DNA of 64,000 nucleotides, taken from positions 1 through 64,000 of the forward strand of contig NZ_JHVH01000021.1 of the NCBI RefSeq assembly GCF_000620045.1, given 5' to 3'. Below the pieces are notes generated by a model. That model was not told the origin of the DNA and searched no databases. It was given only the letters and a program-made list of their open reading frames with translations. Origin of the DNA: Halomonas halodenitrificans DSM 735. Its GTDB lineage: Bacteria > Pseudomonadota > Gammaproteobacteria > Pseudomonadales > Halomonadaceae. The position numbers were made by a program, and so were the translations under genes. Shown one piece after another: positions 14,823 to 22,846 of this stretch (the first letter of the stretch is position 1; each line of letters begins with the position of its first letter).

Positions 14823-17058
14823 CATGGTTCTCCATCTCTTGAGCCAGCGGCCACTCGTCGAGCAGCTTATATTCGGCCTCCTCCCTGGAGGGCGCCTCAG
14901 CTCGAGATACTGTCTGAGTACGCGGCGCCTCTTGGGCATCATTGCGCTGCACCGCAAGCTCAGCCCCCAGATCCCCCAGTTCCAGGTTTACCGGCGGCGG
15001 CATCACCGCGGTCCACCACTGCTCGCCGGTGGTGTAGTCACGCTTCATCCGCTCGGCGAGCTCGGCGATGCTGCCGGGAATATCCTCGTGCTTGTCGGGC
15101 AGCGGTAGCGGCATACGTACCTTCCAGAGCTGGCCGCCCTCCAGCAGGGCGAAGGCTTGCCCCTTGGGCAGCGAGACCACGTCTGCCGGCTCGATCATCG
15201 GCACCTGTACGGTGCTGATGCGATCTCCGCCGGAGCTGGTGAAGTCGATATCGTTGGCGATATCACTGGAATCGGAGGCCATGCTGACCAGCATGCGCGT
15301 GGCCACATTGACCTGACGCAGCTGCCGAGTCAGCAGCTCGGCGGTCTTCTCCTCGCGCACCCGCAGCATCACCAGGTTGTTGAAGTTGCCGACCACCTGG
15401 CCGGCCTTGGCGGCACTGCCGATGCGCGCCTCGATGTCGGAAAGGGTCTGGGTGTAGGCGGTCACCTGAATCCCCGCGCCGCCCCCCTTGTTGATGAGCG
15501 GGATGAACTCGTCGCCCATCAACTCGTTGAACTCGTCGCAGTGCAGATTGATCGGCATCTTGCCCATGCGTTTGCCGTTCACTGCCGGCAAACCATCGTC
15601 GATGCCGTGCTTGTAGATATGGCCGGCCACCGAGACCAGGTCGGCGAACATCGAGTTGCCCACCGCCTGGGCTACCTCGAAGTCGCTCATGGCATCCAGC
15701 CCCACGTAGACGATGCCGCGCTTGCGGATGATCTGCTGCCAATCGATGATCGGCCGGGGGTCCTCGATGTCGTCATAGTCCGGCGAAAGCAGCTCGGCGA
15801 TGCGCCCGGTGGTCAGCTTTTCCAGCAGCGGTAGCAGAGAGGCCACGATCTTGTCGAAGTAGGTCTTGTCGTAGCGCACGGCGCTGCGAAGCCCCTCGAG
15901 CACGGCGTCCACCACCTTGATCTGCTGCAGGTACTGCTCGATGGCCACCACTCGCTTGTCGCGCCCTTGAAACTGGCGTGGGATGTTCTTGTCGTTGAGC
16001 TTGCCCTCGATGGTGGTAATGCGCTCCCAGGCGTGCTGGTCATGGCGGGTCAGGGTCTGCTGGGCGTACTCGACCATCAGGCCATCGATGTTCACCACGT
16101 CCGAGAGGATCTGTTCATAGGTGGGACGCTGTCCCAGGGCATGACGGGCCCGGGCCACGATGTTGACGAAGCGCCAGGCGAACTCGCGGAAGGCGGCGCT
16201 GTTGCCCTCCCCGGAGAGCTGACCGGCGAGCCGGGTCGCCACTTCGGAGATGCGCCCGAAACGGCCTACGGCGTTGTAGCGCGCCGAAATATCTGGCCAG
16301 CCCAGGTGGAAGACATAGAACTCGTCGCCCCGGCCCGCCCGCTGGGCCTCGGCATACATGCGGATCATCAGATCGGCGTCGCCCTTAGGATCGAAGGCGA
16401 TCACCACGTCGCCGCGGTGAATATCCTGAGTGATCAGGATCTCGGCGAGCCGGGTCTTGCCGACCCGGGTGGTGCCCTCCACCAAGGTATGGCCGACCCG
16501 CTCCCCGAGGGGCAGATAGACATCGCGCTCCCTCCACTCAACGGCATGCAGCGCCGGCATACCGCCCACCGGCGGCAGCGGGCGTACTGGATTCCAAGTC
16601 ACATCCGCGGCGAGCAGCTTCACCAGCGGCCGACTGGTCCCATAGCGTTCCAGCCGATTCTCCAGCTCACGTGCCCAGCGGTAGGCTGGCCCCGGACGCA
16701 GATAGCGTTGCACGTGAGGCTGCTGGCTCTCATGGAGCCGCTGGGTGTGGCGCGCCTCCCACTTGAAGCCCTTGCCCATCCACAGCAGTCGCTGGCTGAC
16801 CGGAATCTGCCAACTGCGCAGCGCGAAGCGCGGCAGGCGCTTCATGTTGCGACGGTAGCGAAGTACCAACCAGGCCTGTCGAACACGCCAAAACCCGAAG
16901 GCGGCAAAGCCTGCCGCCATGCCATAGCCCACGCTGGGCGACAAGGCCAGCGACCAGGGCGCCATGACGCAGAGCACCGCACAGGCCAGGCAGACCAGGG
17001 CAGTATTGAGCTCTACCGCTGGGCGCAGTAGCGCCTCCAGGGGGTGTGTCTGGTTCAT
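14791..17058 (-). CDS. traD: Conjugative coupling protein TraD (TIGR03743, SXT/TOL type)
   Basis: This 755-residue type IV coupling protein has two N-terminal membrane helices (about residues 20-55). A Walker A in LVEGTTRVGKTRLAE is at about residue 193, FDPKGD follows, and a Walker B motif MPINLHCDEFNEL is near residue 505. The NFNNLVMLRVREEKTAELL stretch resembles other TraD/TraG ATPases. It recruits relaxase-bound DNA to the secretion channel. The C-terminal tail is acidic, as is common where coupling proteins contact the relaxosome. The gene is linked tightly to TIGR03765 upstream. Confidence 0.94.
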   Translation of the reverse strand: MNQTHPLEALLRPAVELNTALVCLACAVLCVMAPWSLALSPSVGYGMAAGFAAFGFWRVRQAWLVLRYRRNMKRLPRFALRSWQIPVSQRLLWMGKGFKWEARHTQRLHESQQPHVQRYLRPGPAYRWARELENRLERYGTSRPLVKLLAADVTWNPVRPLPPVGGMPALHAVEWRERDVYLPLGERVGHTLVEGTTRVGKTRLAEILITQDIHRGDVVIAFDPKGDADLMIRMYAEAQRAGRGDEFYVFHLGWPDISARYNAVGRFGRISEVATRLAGQLSGEGNSAAFREFAWRFVNIVARARHALGQRPTYEQILSDVVNIDGLMVEYAQQTLTRHDQHAWERITTIEGKLNDKNIPRQFQGRDKRVVAIEQYLQQIKVVDAVLEGLRSAVRYDKTYFDKIVASLLPLLEKLTTGRIAELLSPDYDDIEDPRPIIDWQQIIRKRGIVYVGLDAMSDFEVAQAVGNSMFADLVSVAGHIYKHGIDDGLPAVNGKRMGKMPINLHCDEFNELMGDEFIPLINKGGGAGIQVTAYTQTLSDIEARIGSAAKAGQVVGNFNNLVMLRVREEKTAELLTRQLRQVNVATRMLVSMASDSSDIANDIDFTSSGGDRISTVQVPMIEPADVVSLPKGQAFALLEGGQLWKVRMPLPLPDKHEDIPGSIAELAERMKRDYTTGEQWWTAVMPPPVNLELGDLGAELAVQRNDAQEAPRTQTVSRAEAPSREEAEYKLLDEWPLAQEMENHDEHRDNAHDE

Positions 17059-17068
17059 CGCGCGTCCT

Positions 17069-17644
17069 CTACTGCTCCAGCCCTTGAGACGTCACCAGCA
17101 CTGGGTAGTGAGCAAGTCCCAGCCGGCCGGCCAGGTCGTCCCCTGGCGTGGGCCGCAGCTCGAGCCCCGGCGCCGTCTCGCGCAAGCGCTGTAGTCCCTC
17201 GGGCGTGGCCACCTGAACGATCAGACCCACGGCGTTAAGCTCGCTCAGGATCTCCCCGCGAGCCTCCAGCCAGCGCAGCGACAGCGGATCGTCTCCGACC
17301 AGGAAGAAAGGCGTCATGCGGCCGGGCAGCTCAAGCGGGCGAAAGTCCACCTCCCCGGGGGATAGCCGCTCGCTGCTCACCGGCAGCATATCCGTCTCGC
17401 TGAACGCCACCGGCACACTGGGGGTCGGCACATAGCCCTCCGCCTCCGGCACATTAGCCATGCCGATGGCAACAAAGTAGGGACGGGCCGGTTCACCGCC
17501 ATGATCGGCGAGCACCTCCAGCACAGGGCGCCCAGACGATGACATTCGGGCCATGGTTTCTGCCTGGGCACTGGCGACAAGTAGCCCGAAGAGCCCAACC
17601 ATCAGCACAGATAAAGCCCGGCAGCGACAGTCACGCATCAGCAT
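17069..17644 (-). CDS. ICE transfer protein TIGR03765 (periplasmic)
   Basis: This 191-residue protein has an N-terminal signal peptide ending SAQA. It then has RPVLEVLADHGGEPARPYF and the C-terminal block GLELRPTPGDDLAGRLGLAHYPVLVT, both characteristic of the TIGR03765 family encoded just upstream of traD. The ATG at 17644 has GGAGG in front and overlaps the small zinc-ribbon gene. Function is unknown; a thioredoxin-like fold has been suggested by the general look of its C-terminus (inference). Confidence 0.85.
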   Translation of the reverse strand: MLMRDCRCRALSVLMVGLFGLLVASAQAETMARMSSSGRPVLEVLADHGGEPARPYFVAIGMANVPEAEGYVPTPSVPVAFSETDMLPVSSERLSPGEVDFRPLELPGRMTPFFLVGDDPLSLRWLEARGEILSELNAVGLIVQVATPEGLQRLRETAPGLELRPTPGDDLAGRLGLAHYPVLVTSQGLEQ

Positions 17645-17807
17645 CAAGATCTTCCTCCAGCGCAACCTCACTGCTCTCCTCCCGATACTCTTCAGGGGAG
17701 CCATGGGCATCTCCGTGGCAGTAGTCGACGGGCGGCTCGATTTCGCGGGGCTCCCGCCAGGCCAGTGCCCCGCAGTAGGGGCAGCGATAGGGGGCAGAAC
17801 AGGTCAT
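17631..17807 (-). CDS. Small protein with a CPYCG zinc-ribbon-like motif
   Basis: This 58-residue protein has CPYCG near the N-terminus and a very acidic C-terminal half (many E and D). An ATG at 17807 with AAGGAG placed 9 bases upstream is preferred to an ATG at 17816 that directly abuts the ribosome site. It overlaps the TIGR03765 start by 14 bp. I do not recognise a named family. Only one Cys pair is clearly visible, with a lone C and H further on (DYCHGD), which could complete a metal site. Confidence 0.6.
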   Translation of the reverse strand: MTCSAPYRCPYCGALAWREPREIEPPVDYCHGDAHGSPEEYREESSEVALEEDLDADA

Positions 17808-17821
17808 TGATGGCATCTCCT

Positions 17822-18406
17822 TCAGTTGGCTGCCAGCTGCCGCTGGCGAGACGTGCTCAAGCGCTCGAGCTCTGCGGCAACGATGCGGCGATAGCGGGCC
17901 GCTGGCTCCCCGCCGGCGGGTCGGTGGTAGCGCCCGGCCGCCTGAACCCAGTCACCGGTGGCCTCGAAGTGGCCGCGCAGCAGCCGTGCCGCCTCCTCCA
18001 GGTTGGCGTAAGGGTTGAGGGCATCGCAGGGATTCGAGAAGCGCTTGCCGGCGCCGAATAGCTGCGGCTGCCAGCGCACGTTAAGCTGGGCAATGCCCAC
18101 GTCCACCAGGCGGGTCTCCTGGAGGGCCTGCATCAGGGCGCTACAGGCCGCCCGGCGGGTTGCGAAGCGGAAGCCCTCCCCCGCCACGTTCAGCGTCCAT
18201 GGCCAGGGACGGCGACCCGCCTTCAGGCTGACCACCGACTCAGTTGTCGCCACCGCATAGAGCACTTCAGGCGGGACTTGATGCAGGCTTGCTGCATCGA
18301 AATAGGCCGGAGGCACCGCTGCCGCCTTGGCCAGCGATGCCAGCACTGCCAGGCAACAACCTAGTGCCAGGCCCATCACCAGATGTGGACATGCTTTCCG
18401 CCCCAT
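17822..18406 (-). CDS. Lytic transglycosylase (SLT domain) of the transfer system
   Basis: This 194-residue exported protein has a signal peptide (to about residue 28) followed by an SLT/lysozyme-like domain. The catalytic glutamate lies in VATTES near residue 55. The family motifs VGIAQLNVRW and NPYANLEEAARLLRGHF follow, then AAGRYHRP. It would open peptidoglycan locally so the channel can cross the wall, as VirB1-like proteins do. The ATG at 18406 has GGAGG with 8-base spacing. Confidence 0.9.
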   Translation of the reverse strand: MGRKACPHLVMGLALGCCLAVLASLAKAAAVPPAYFDAASLHQVPPEVLYAVATTESVVSLKAGRRPWPWTLNVAGEGFRFATRRAACSALMQALQETRLVDVGIAQLNVRWQPQLFGAGKRFSNPCDALNPYANLEEAARLLRGHFEATGDWVQAAGRYHRPAGGEPAARYRRIVAAELERLSTSRQRQLAAN

Positions 18407-18420
18407 ACTGACCGCCTCCC

Positions 18421-19164
18421 TCACCTGGGATAGACCTGGGGCAGCGACCCGACGGTGATACCCTGCTCTAGGTTCGGTTCGCCGTGGTTGAGGGTGATAT
18501 CTCTTGCCCGCACGCGGGCAGCCGGCACATCCACGCGACGCGCCCAGTCGCGTATCACCGCATCGTCACCCCCGGTGTCGAGAACAAAGATATCCATCTG
18601 GGCCCCCTGGGCGATCAGCTCGCTGACGGTGCTGTCGCATCGCTCGCAGGCTTCGACCGCCACGTACACTGTCAATCGAGCCTGCAGTGAGCCCTCATCG
18701 GCGAAGTGAAAGGCTGATCGTGGCCGCAGGGTGAACTCGTTCACGGGCATCTCATCGGAGTAGAGGCGCTGCCAGGCTTTATCGTAGGCACGCTGGAATG
18801 CCAGCTCTCGCTCGGTGCGGGCGCGCTCCACCTCAACCAGCAGTTCTGCATAGCGGCGGCGCTCCTCGGGGCTGCGCGCCTCGACACCAAGGGTGGTAAT
18901 GGGATCAAGGTTGGGCGACCAGATCCCTCGCGGCCCCTCCATCAGCGTCTCGTAGCGCTCCCAGTCTCGCTCGTTCAGCTTCCAGGCCTCGGCCTGCTCC
19001 GTCCGGGTACGGATGCGCTCACTCTCGAGCATCTGCTGCGCCTCTTGAATCACGGCGGAGGCATCGGACCGTCTCTCCAGGGTGGGCTCGGCACCACTCT
19101 GGCTTCCCAGCAGTGCCATGGCGACGGTCACCACGGACACAACAGAACGCTTCAGGTTTCTCAT
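18421..19164 (-). CDS. ICE transfer protein TIGR03759
   Basis: This 247-residue protein has a signal peptide (to about residue 24). Family-typical segments follow: AEAWKLNERDWERYETLMEG, GIWSPNLDPITTLGVEARS, and a C-terminal thioredoxin-like region with a CERC pair (VAVEACERCDSTV) and DIFVLDTGGDD. TIGR03759 genes lie between pilL and traD in this ICE class. The CxxC motif suggests a redox or disulfide role in the periplasm, which is not established. Confidence 0.88.
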   Translation of the reverse strand: MRNLKRSVVSVVTVAMALLGSQSGAEPTLERRSDASAVIQEAQQMLESERIRTRTEQAEAWKLNERDWERYETLMEGPRGIWSPNLDPITTLGVEARSPEERRRYAELLVEVERARTERELAFQRAYDKAWQRLYSDEMPVNEFTLRPRSAFHFADEGSLQARLTVYVAVEACERCDSTVSELIAQGAQMDIFVLDTGGDDAVIRDWARRVDVPAARVRARDITLNHGEPNLEQGITVGSLPQVYPR

Positions 19165-19182
19165 CTCAAGCTCTCCGGGGCC

Positions 19183-19941
19183 TCAGGGAATCTGGACGTC
19201 GACCGCGCGGCCGTTACGGTTGAAGACGGCGTGACTGCCGCGAATCCTGGTCAGCTCCCAGCCACCCTGGCGATCCCCGATGCCTAGCAGCCGGATATCG
19301 AGCAGGCTCGACAGGCCATTGGGTGACACGCCGACGTAGAGGCGGCCACCGCGGGACTCGACGCCGGTAACCTGGAACGGAGGAGACGGCGGAGCCGCTG
19401 ACCGCGGCATCTTGCGGGCAGGTGTTGGGCGTGGCTCGGCCTGCTGACGCTGGCTCTGCTCAAGGCGCTCGCTCAGCGTCTGGATCTGCTCGTTCTGGGC
19501 GGTGACGCGCAGGTTGAGCTCGCTATCCAGGCGGCTCAGTTCCTCGGCCAGCCCAGCGAAGCGGGGCTCAATCTGCTTCAGCTGAGCTTGATTGGCAGCG
19601 CTTTCCTTAACTCGCTGCTCGGCCTGTTCGAGGCGCTGTCCCAGGTCCGTAAGGCGCTGCTCCAGAGTGGCCTGCTGGGACTCTACTCGAGCCAGTACCT
19701 CCTCCAGGGGCACCACCGCCCGCTGCACCTGGGACTGCACCAGGGATTCCACCGGCACCTCGTCGGGAGCCGCTCTCAACAGCAGGGCCCCTGACACCAC
19801 AGCGCCGGCCAGGCTTACCGCCAGCAGGCCATATAGAGCCTTCCTGCTGCCCTTCCTGCTGCCTTTCCCTGCTCCTCGCTTGTCGCGATGCGGCGGCTCC
19901 ATAGACTTGTGGTTGGGCGGCAGCTCGGTGGGCTCACTCAT
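19183..19941 (-). CDS. Membrane-anchored coiled-coil protein of the transfer operon
   Basis: This 252-residue protein has a basic cytoplasmic head, one membrane helix (about residues 35-56), a long coiled coil (about 70-165, rich in Q, E and L) and a small C-terminal beta domain (RLYVGVSPNGLSSLLDIRLLGIGD). The architecture resembles PilO/PilN-like or tip-linked envelope proteins, and its place next to PilL supports an envelope role. I do not assign a named family. It overlaps pilL by 8 bp and has a GGAGGT ribosome site. Confidence 0.75.
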   Translation of the reverse strand: MSEPTELPPNHKSMEPPHRDKRGAGKGSRKGSRKALYGLLAVSLAGAVVSGALLLRAAPDEVPVESLVQSQVQRAVVPLEEVLARVESQQATLEQRLTDLGQRLEQAEQRVKESAANQAQLKQIEPRFAGLAEELSRLDSELNLRVTAQNEQIQTLSERLEQSQRQQAEPRPTPARKMPRSAAPPSPPFQVTGVESRGGRLYVGVSPNGLSSLLDIRLLGIGDRQGGWELTRIRGSHAVFNRNGRAVDVQIP

Positions 19942-20578
19942 TGCTCACCTCCGCCACCGCTGCAGGGCTCTTATCGCGACTGTCGTCACCATGCTCCGGC
20001 ATGTAGCGGATATCTCGCACCTGATAGCAGACCTCTCTGGCTACGGGATCGACCTCCAGCTCCCAGGCATCGCCTCCCAGTACCTGCAGGGCCTCACGTA
20101 ACGGCATGGGGCCCAGCCGATAGTGAGCCGCCGGTAGCGGCTTGCGATAGAGAGTTCGCTGAGGTGGACCCAGGGTGGGACAGAGGGAGTAACCGGTATG
20201 GCGAAGGGTGTACTGCAGCGCATCCCCCACGCTGGCAGTCATCGACGCTGGAATGCGCACGTCGATGATCTGCTCCAGGAGATAGCGCTGACCCAGCGAG
20301 GCCCGAGTGGCAACAAGCTGGTAGCGCCCGGTACGAATCACCTCAACGGCAGGCAGATGGTCGCTGTAGATATCCGGTGCTACACCCCCGATCGTCGGGG
20401 GATTGGGGCCGGTGATCACGGCTTGATGCTTCTCTCCCTCGACGTCGGAGTCTGGCAACGAGAGCACCAGTGAATCGGTACTCGAGGATTCAGAAATCTG
20501 TGGTGGCTGATGGGCACAGCCCGCCAGCAGCGTGGCAGCGATCAGCGCAGCGGTCGAAAGGGTGGGAAGGTAGAGCAT
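19934..20578 (-). CDS. pilL: PilL-like lipoprotein (TIGR03748)
   Basis: This 214-residue protein has a lipobox ending LAGC at about residue 21. It then carries the PilL N-terminal region: DIYSDHLPAVEVIRTGRYQLVATR, followed by a repeated-domain part with LQYTLRHTGYSLCP and PLREALQVLGGDAWEL. This is a periplasmic peptidoglycan-associated secretin-type fold seen in PilL and TIGR03748. It is the first gene of the main transfer operon, preceded by a terminator for the upstream gene. The ATG at 20578 has GAGG 6 bases upstream. Confidence 0.87.
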   Translation of the reverse strand: MLYLPTLSTAALIAATLLAGCAHQPPQISESSSTDSLVLSLPDSDVEGEKHQAVITGPNPPTIGGVAPDIYSDHLPAVEVIRTGRYQLVATRASLGQRYLLEQIIDVRIPASMTASVGDALQYTLRHTGYSLCPTLGPPQRTLYRKPLPAAHYRLGPMPLREALQVLGGDAWELEVDPVAREVCYQVRDIRYMPEHGDDSRDKSPAAVAEVSNE

Positions 20579-20675
20579 GCGTTGCCTCAAGGGAGTCCAT
20601 TCAATGGCGTTGAGGCAGGAGGTTCTCGGGTTTGCGGTGGCGGGTCGATTGAAAAGCGTAATCAGGCGGGGAGAG

Positions 20676-20700
20676 GAAAAACGCCCCAGGTCGGGGCGTT
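20676..20700 (-). terminator. Rho-independent terminator between an unknown gene and pilL
   Basis: On the minus strand an 8-bp stem, AACGCCCC pairing with GGGGCGTT around a 5-base loop, runs straight into TTTTT. It lies 20 bp after the stop of the 178-residue gene and about 100 bp before pilL, so it separates the DNA-processing block from the transfer operon. A promoter for pilL should lie between it and 20578. Confidence 0.8.
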
Positions 20701-20719
20701 CTCCGCATTCAGAAGATCG

Positions 20720-21256
20720 TCAATGTAGGGACATGACGTTGAGTGCCTCGAATTCTCGGCGCACATAGGGTCGATAGTAATGGTCCAGAGCCAGCTGCAG
20801 CCTTAGGCGTTCTGCTTGCTTGCGAAGCCAGCGCGCTGAACTGAAATTATCGGCCAGGGCAATCTCTTCCCTGGCCTGCTGCTCCAGTGCTTGCTCACGC
20901 TCATGTAGCACACTCTCTTCCTGAGCGGTCGGAGGCATAAGCCAAGCGAAGGCGCCCAGCGCAAAGCGCGCTGCTGCCGCAAGGCGCCCATGACGGTCCC
21001 GTACCTCAGCGTGAGAAGGTGTCACCTCGGGACCGATATGGGCAAGGAGCTCGGGCTCCCTGTGGACGATCTCGGTTACGGTCGAAAAACAACCGGCATT
21101 GATGATTGTCGTCACCTCGAACCAGGGGTTTGAGGGGTCGGTATCATCGTACTCCCAGCGTGTCCCGTGGATCGTTAGACGAAACTGCTCTCGCAGTGCC
21201 GCTTCCCGAATCAGAGCACCAGTGACCGCATAGGGATGAGGGACAAAGCGTTCCAT
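20720..21256 (-). CDS. ICE hypothetical protein, 178 residues
   Basis: I do not recognise this family. The protein is soluble. It has MERFVPHPYAVTGALIREAALREQFRLTIHGTRWEYDDTD at the start, where the Trp/Tyr/Asp cluster is distinctive, and two long amphipathic helices in the C-terminal half (rich in E, Q and R). The ATG at 21256 has GGAG 7 bases upstream. A hairpin leader shared with two neighbouring genes stands in front of it and a clear terminator follows, so it ends the topB-side transcription unit. Confidence 0.7.
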   Translation of the reverse strand: MERFVPHPYAVTGALIREAALREQFRLTIHGTRWEYDDTDPSNPWFEVTTIINAGCFSTVTEIVHREPELLAHIGPEVTPSHAEVRDRHGRLAAAARFALGAFAWLMPPTAQEESVLHEREQALEQQAREEIALADNFSSARWLRKQAERLRLQLALDHYYRPYVRREFEALNVMSLH

Positions 21257-21302
21257 TGAGGCTCTCCAAGTCATTGGCAATCCAGGGAGAACCTCTCCCG
21301 GC

Positions 21303-21329
21303 GGGGAGGTGGCTCCCCGGCTGGGTGGT
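21303..21329 (-). repeat. Leader hairpin element, copy A (5' of the 178-residue gene)
   Basis: GGGGAG (21303-21308) and CTCCCC (21313-21318) form a stem with a 4-base loop, followed on the plus strand by GGCTGGGTGGT. The same hairpin plus GGNTGGGTGGT occurs at 22301-22327, and a variant lies at 21936-21960. Each copy lies in the 5' leader of a minus-strand gene, 40-75 bases from its start codon. Confidence 0.6.
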
Positions 21330-21348
21330 TTGATGAAAACGTTACTGA

Positions 21349-21882
21349 TCAGTGCATGGCCGGCGAATCGAACGAACCAGCCGCTTCTCCTGAGTGGGCA
21401 GTGGCATAACCACTACCGGTCTCGGACTGCCCTGCTGAGCCAGCGGAGCTGAGGTTGCCGACACCCTGCCCATCGCGACGAGGGGCCTGATAAACCATCT
21501 CGCCGTTCACCTTGATCCAGCTGATGAACAGCAGACGTGCCTTGAGACTGACGCCGGTCTGGCCGGCCTTGTCACCCTTCGAGTAGATGAAAGTATCCGT
21601 CCAGAGGTCGCCTAGCTTGAAGCCGATCAGCACCTTGCGACCCTCGTACACCGCCTGGCGGCAGCGTTTGACGAGCACTTCGGCATCACGGCCGCTGATC
21701 CGACAGTCGAAGCGGGTATAACCCACATCGTCTGCGGGACCATTCAGGGCCGCAATATCGCATGCCCAGAACGCTTCTCCGCGCTTCGGCTTCACCTCCC
21801 GAATCCGGTTGAGATAGCCAAGGCCGGTGATATGGAGGTCGAAAAAGCCAGTGGTGGCACTCTGGTGAGTAGTGATTGTCAT
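21349..21882 (-). CDS. DUF3577/STY4534-family ICE protein
   Basis: This 177-residue protein has the DUF3577 layout: TTGFFDLHITGLGYLNRIRE, RGEAFWACDIAALNG, a VLVKRCRQAVYEGRKVLIGFKLGDLW core, and KARLLFISWIKVNGEMVY. The fold appears related to OB-type single-strand-binding domains, and the family is confined to ICEs and islands near ssb and topB, suggesting a DNA-processing role (inference). The C-terminus is a Gly/Ser-rich tail. The ATG at 21882 has GGAG with 7-base spacing. Confidence 0.85.
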   Translation of the reverse strand: MTITTHQSATTGFFDLHITGLGYLNRIREVKPKRGEAFWACDIAALNGPADDVGYTRFDCRISGRDAEVLVKRCRQAVYEGRKVLIGFKLGDLWTDTFIYSKGDKAGQTGVSLKARLLFISWIKVNGEMVYQAPRRDGQGVGNLSSAGSAGQSETGSGYATAHSGEAAGSFDSPAMH

Positions 21883-21935
21883 GGTGTATCTCCTCGGTGA
21901 TTTCAGGCTGCGCCCGGGAGACACTCGCCCCCTAT

Positions 21936-21960
21936 GGGAAGTCGAGCAGCTTCCCGGGTG
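21936..21960 (-). repeat. Leader hairpin element, copy C (variant, 5' of the DUF3577 gene)
   Basis: GGGAAG (21936-21941) pairs with CTTCCC (21950-21955) and is followed by GGGTG. It resembles the hairpin of copies A and B and is also in the leader of a minus-strand gene, 54 bases before the DUF3577 start codon. The similarity is structural more than at base level, so it is less certain than the other two. Confidence 0.4.
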
Positions 21961-21987
21961 AGCAAGGGGGTGAGTTCAGACGCTGAC

Positions 21988-22263
21988 TCAGCTCATCAAC
22001 ACGCAGTGGTGCCGAGAGCCTGCCAGGGTGCTGTTGCAGCAATCGCAGGGCGATGTCGAGAACACTTCATCCTGCTCGCTATCGCCGGCGACGAGGTAGT
22101 CCCCATCGCGCTGCACTGCGGCGATGGAGTCACGCACATTTCGCTCGCGAACGGCGGCGTTCTCTTCATCCAGGAAGTAATCCAGCCCGGTGGCATCGTC
22201 ATTGGCGATGATCATCAGGCAGTCAGCACAGACCATGACATGGTCGTCGACAATCGTGGCCAT
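21988..22263 (-). CDS. Small Cys-rich ICE protein, 91 residues
   Basis: The protein begins MATIVDDHVMVCADCLMIIAND and later has DCCNST, giving CxxC near residue 12 and a second cysteine cluster near residue 75, a possible zinc site. The central part is acidic and polar. I do not recognise a named family. The ATG at 22263 has GGAGG 8 bases upstream; the frame is open further upstream but runs through hairpin DNA without coding character. A leader hairpin (copy B) sits directly in front. Confidence 0.65.
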   Translation of the reverse strand: MATIVDDHVMVCADCLMIIANDDATGLDYFLDEENAAVRERNVRDSIAAVQRDGDYLVAGDSEQDEVFSTSPCDCCNSTLAGSRHHCVLMS

Positions 22264-22282
22264 GGGGCATTCCTCCAGATTT

Positions 22283-22327
22283 CCAGGGGGTCCGCCCCCT
22301 GGGGAGGCATCTCCCCGGATGGGTGGT
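22283..22327 (-). repeat. Leader hairpin element, copy B (5' of the Cys-rich gene)
   Basis: Two adjoining hairpins occur: CCAGGGGG with CCCCCTGG around TCCG (22283-22302), and GGGGAG with CTCCCC around GCAT (22301-22316). They are followed by GGATGGGTGGT. The second hairpin and its flank match copy A at 21303-21329 closely. Confidence 0.6.
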
Positions 22328-22801
22328 AGCAGTGGCATCCTGCCCTGATGGGCGGCCTCGTCTCGGGATGCGCGAGGCCTTTGGAGGTGGCGTACCGCCA
22401 AGCGGTGCACCCTTGAAACGCCAGGATGCCAGGGTGTCTCGGTTGGAGCCGGTCGAGACCACCGGGCCGCCAGCGGCGGCACTTGCTCACTGGGAAGCTG
22501 CCTGTCATCCCGGCAGCATCTCCTCGCTATCTCCACTCGCAAGACGCGGCACGCCACGCCTTGGGATTGAAGACCATAGAGGGCATTAACAGGGTCGTCG
22601 CCGTACCGACAAATACCAGGGTGTCCGCCATGCAACTAGAGCCAAGACATGCCCCTCGTTGTCATGCTTCGCTCACGGTAGCACCCGAATCTCTTCGCGG
22701 ACGCATTCGGTCGATCAAGCACAGATCCCTGTACAAAGGGCTCCCGTTGGTGATGCGGCGGGCTCCGCAGAAGGGCAGGTGTTTCCAGCGTGGAGACGTC
22801 A

Positions 22802-22846
22802 ACCGGCCTGCCGGCTACCCTGGTTCAAGGTAGCTGGCAGGCCGGT
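22802..22846. repeat. 18-bp near-perfect hairpin
   Basis: The arms 22802-22819 and 22829-22846 pair at 17 of 18 positions, the eighteenth being a G-T wobble at 22813/22835, around a 9-base loop. No U-tract follows on either strand. It lies about 230 bp downstream of topB. It may be a processing signal, a transcript 3' end that does not need U residues, or a single-strand origin. Confidence 0.75.

Noticed and set aside
22264-22530. STAXI RNA or another named RNA family
   Set aside because: The context (topoisomerase, ssb) fits, but I could not match the structure to the known tandem pseudoknots by eye, so no family name is given.
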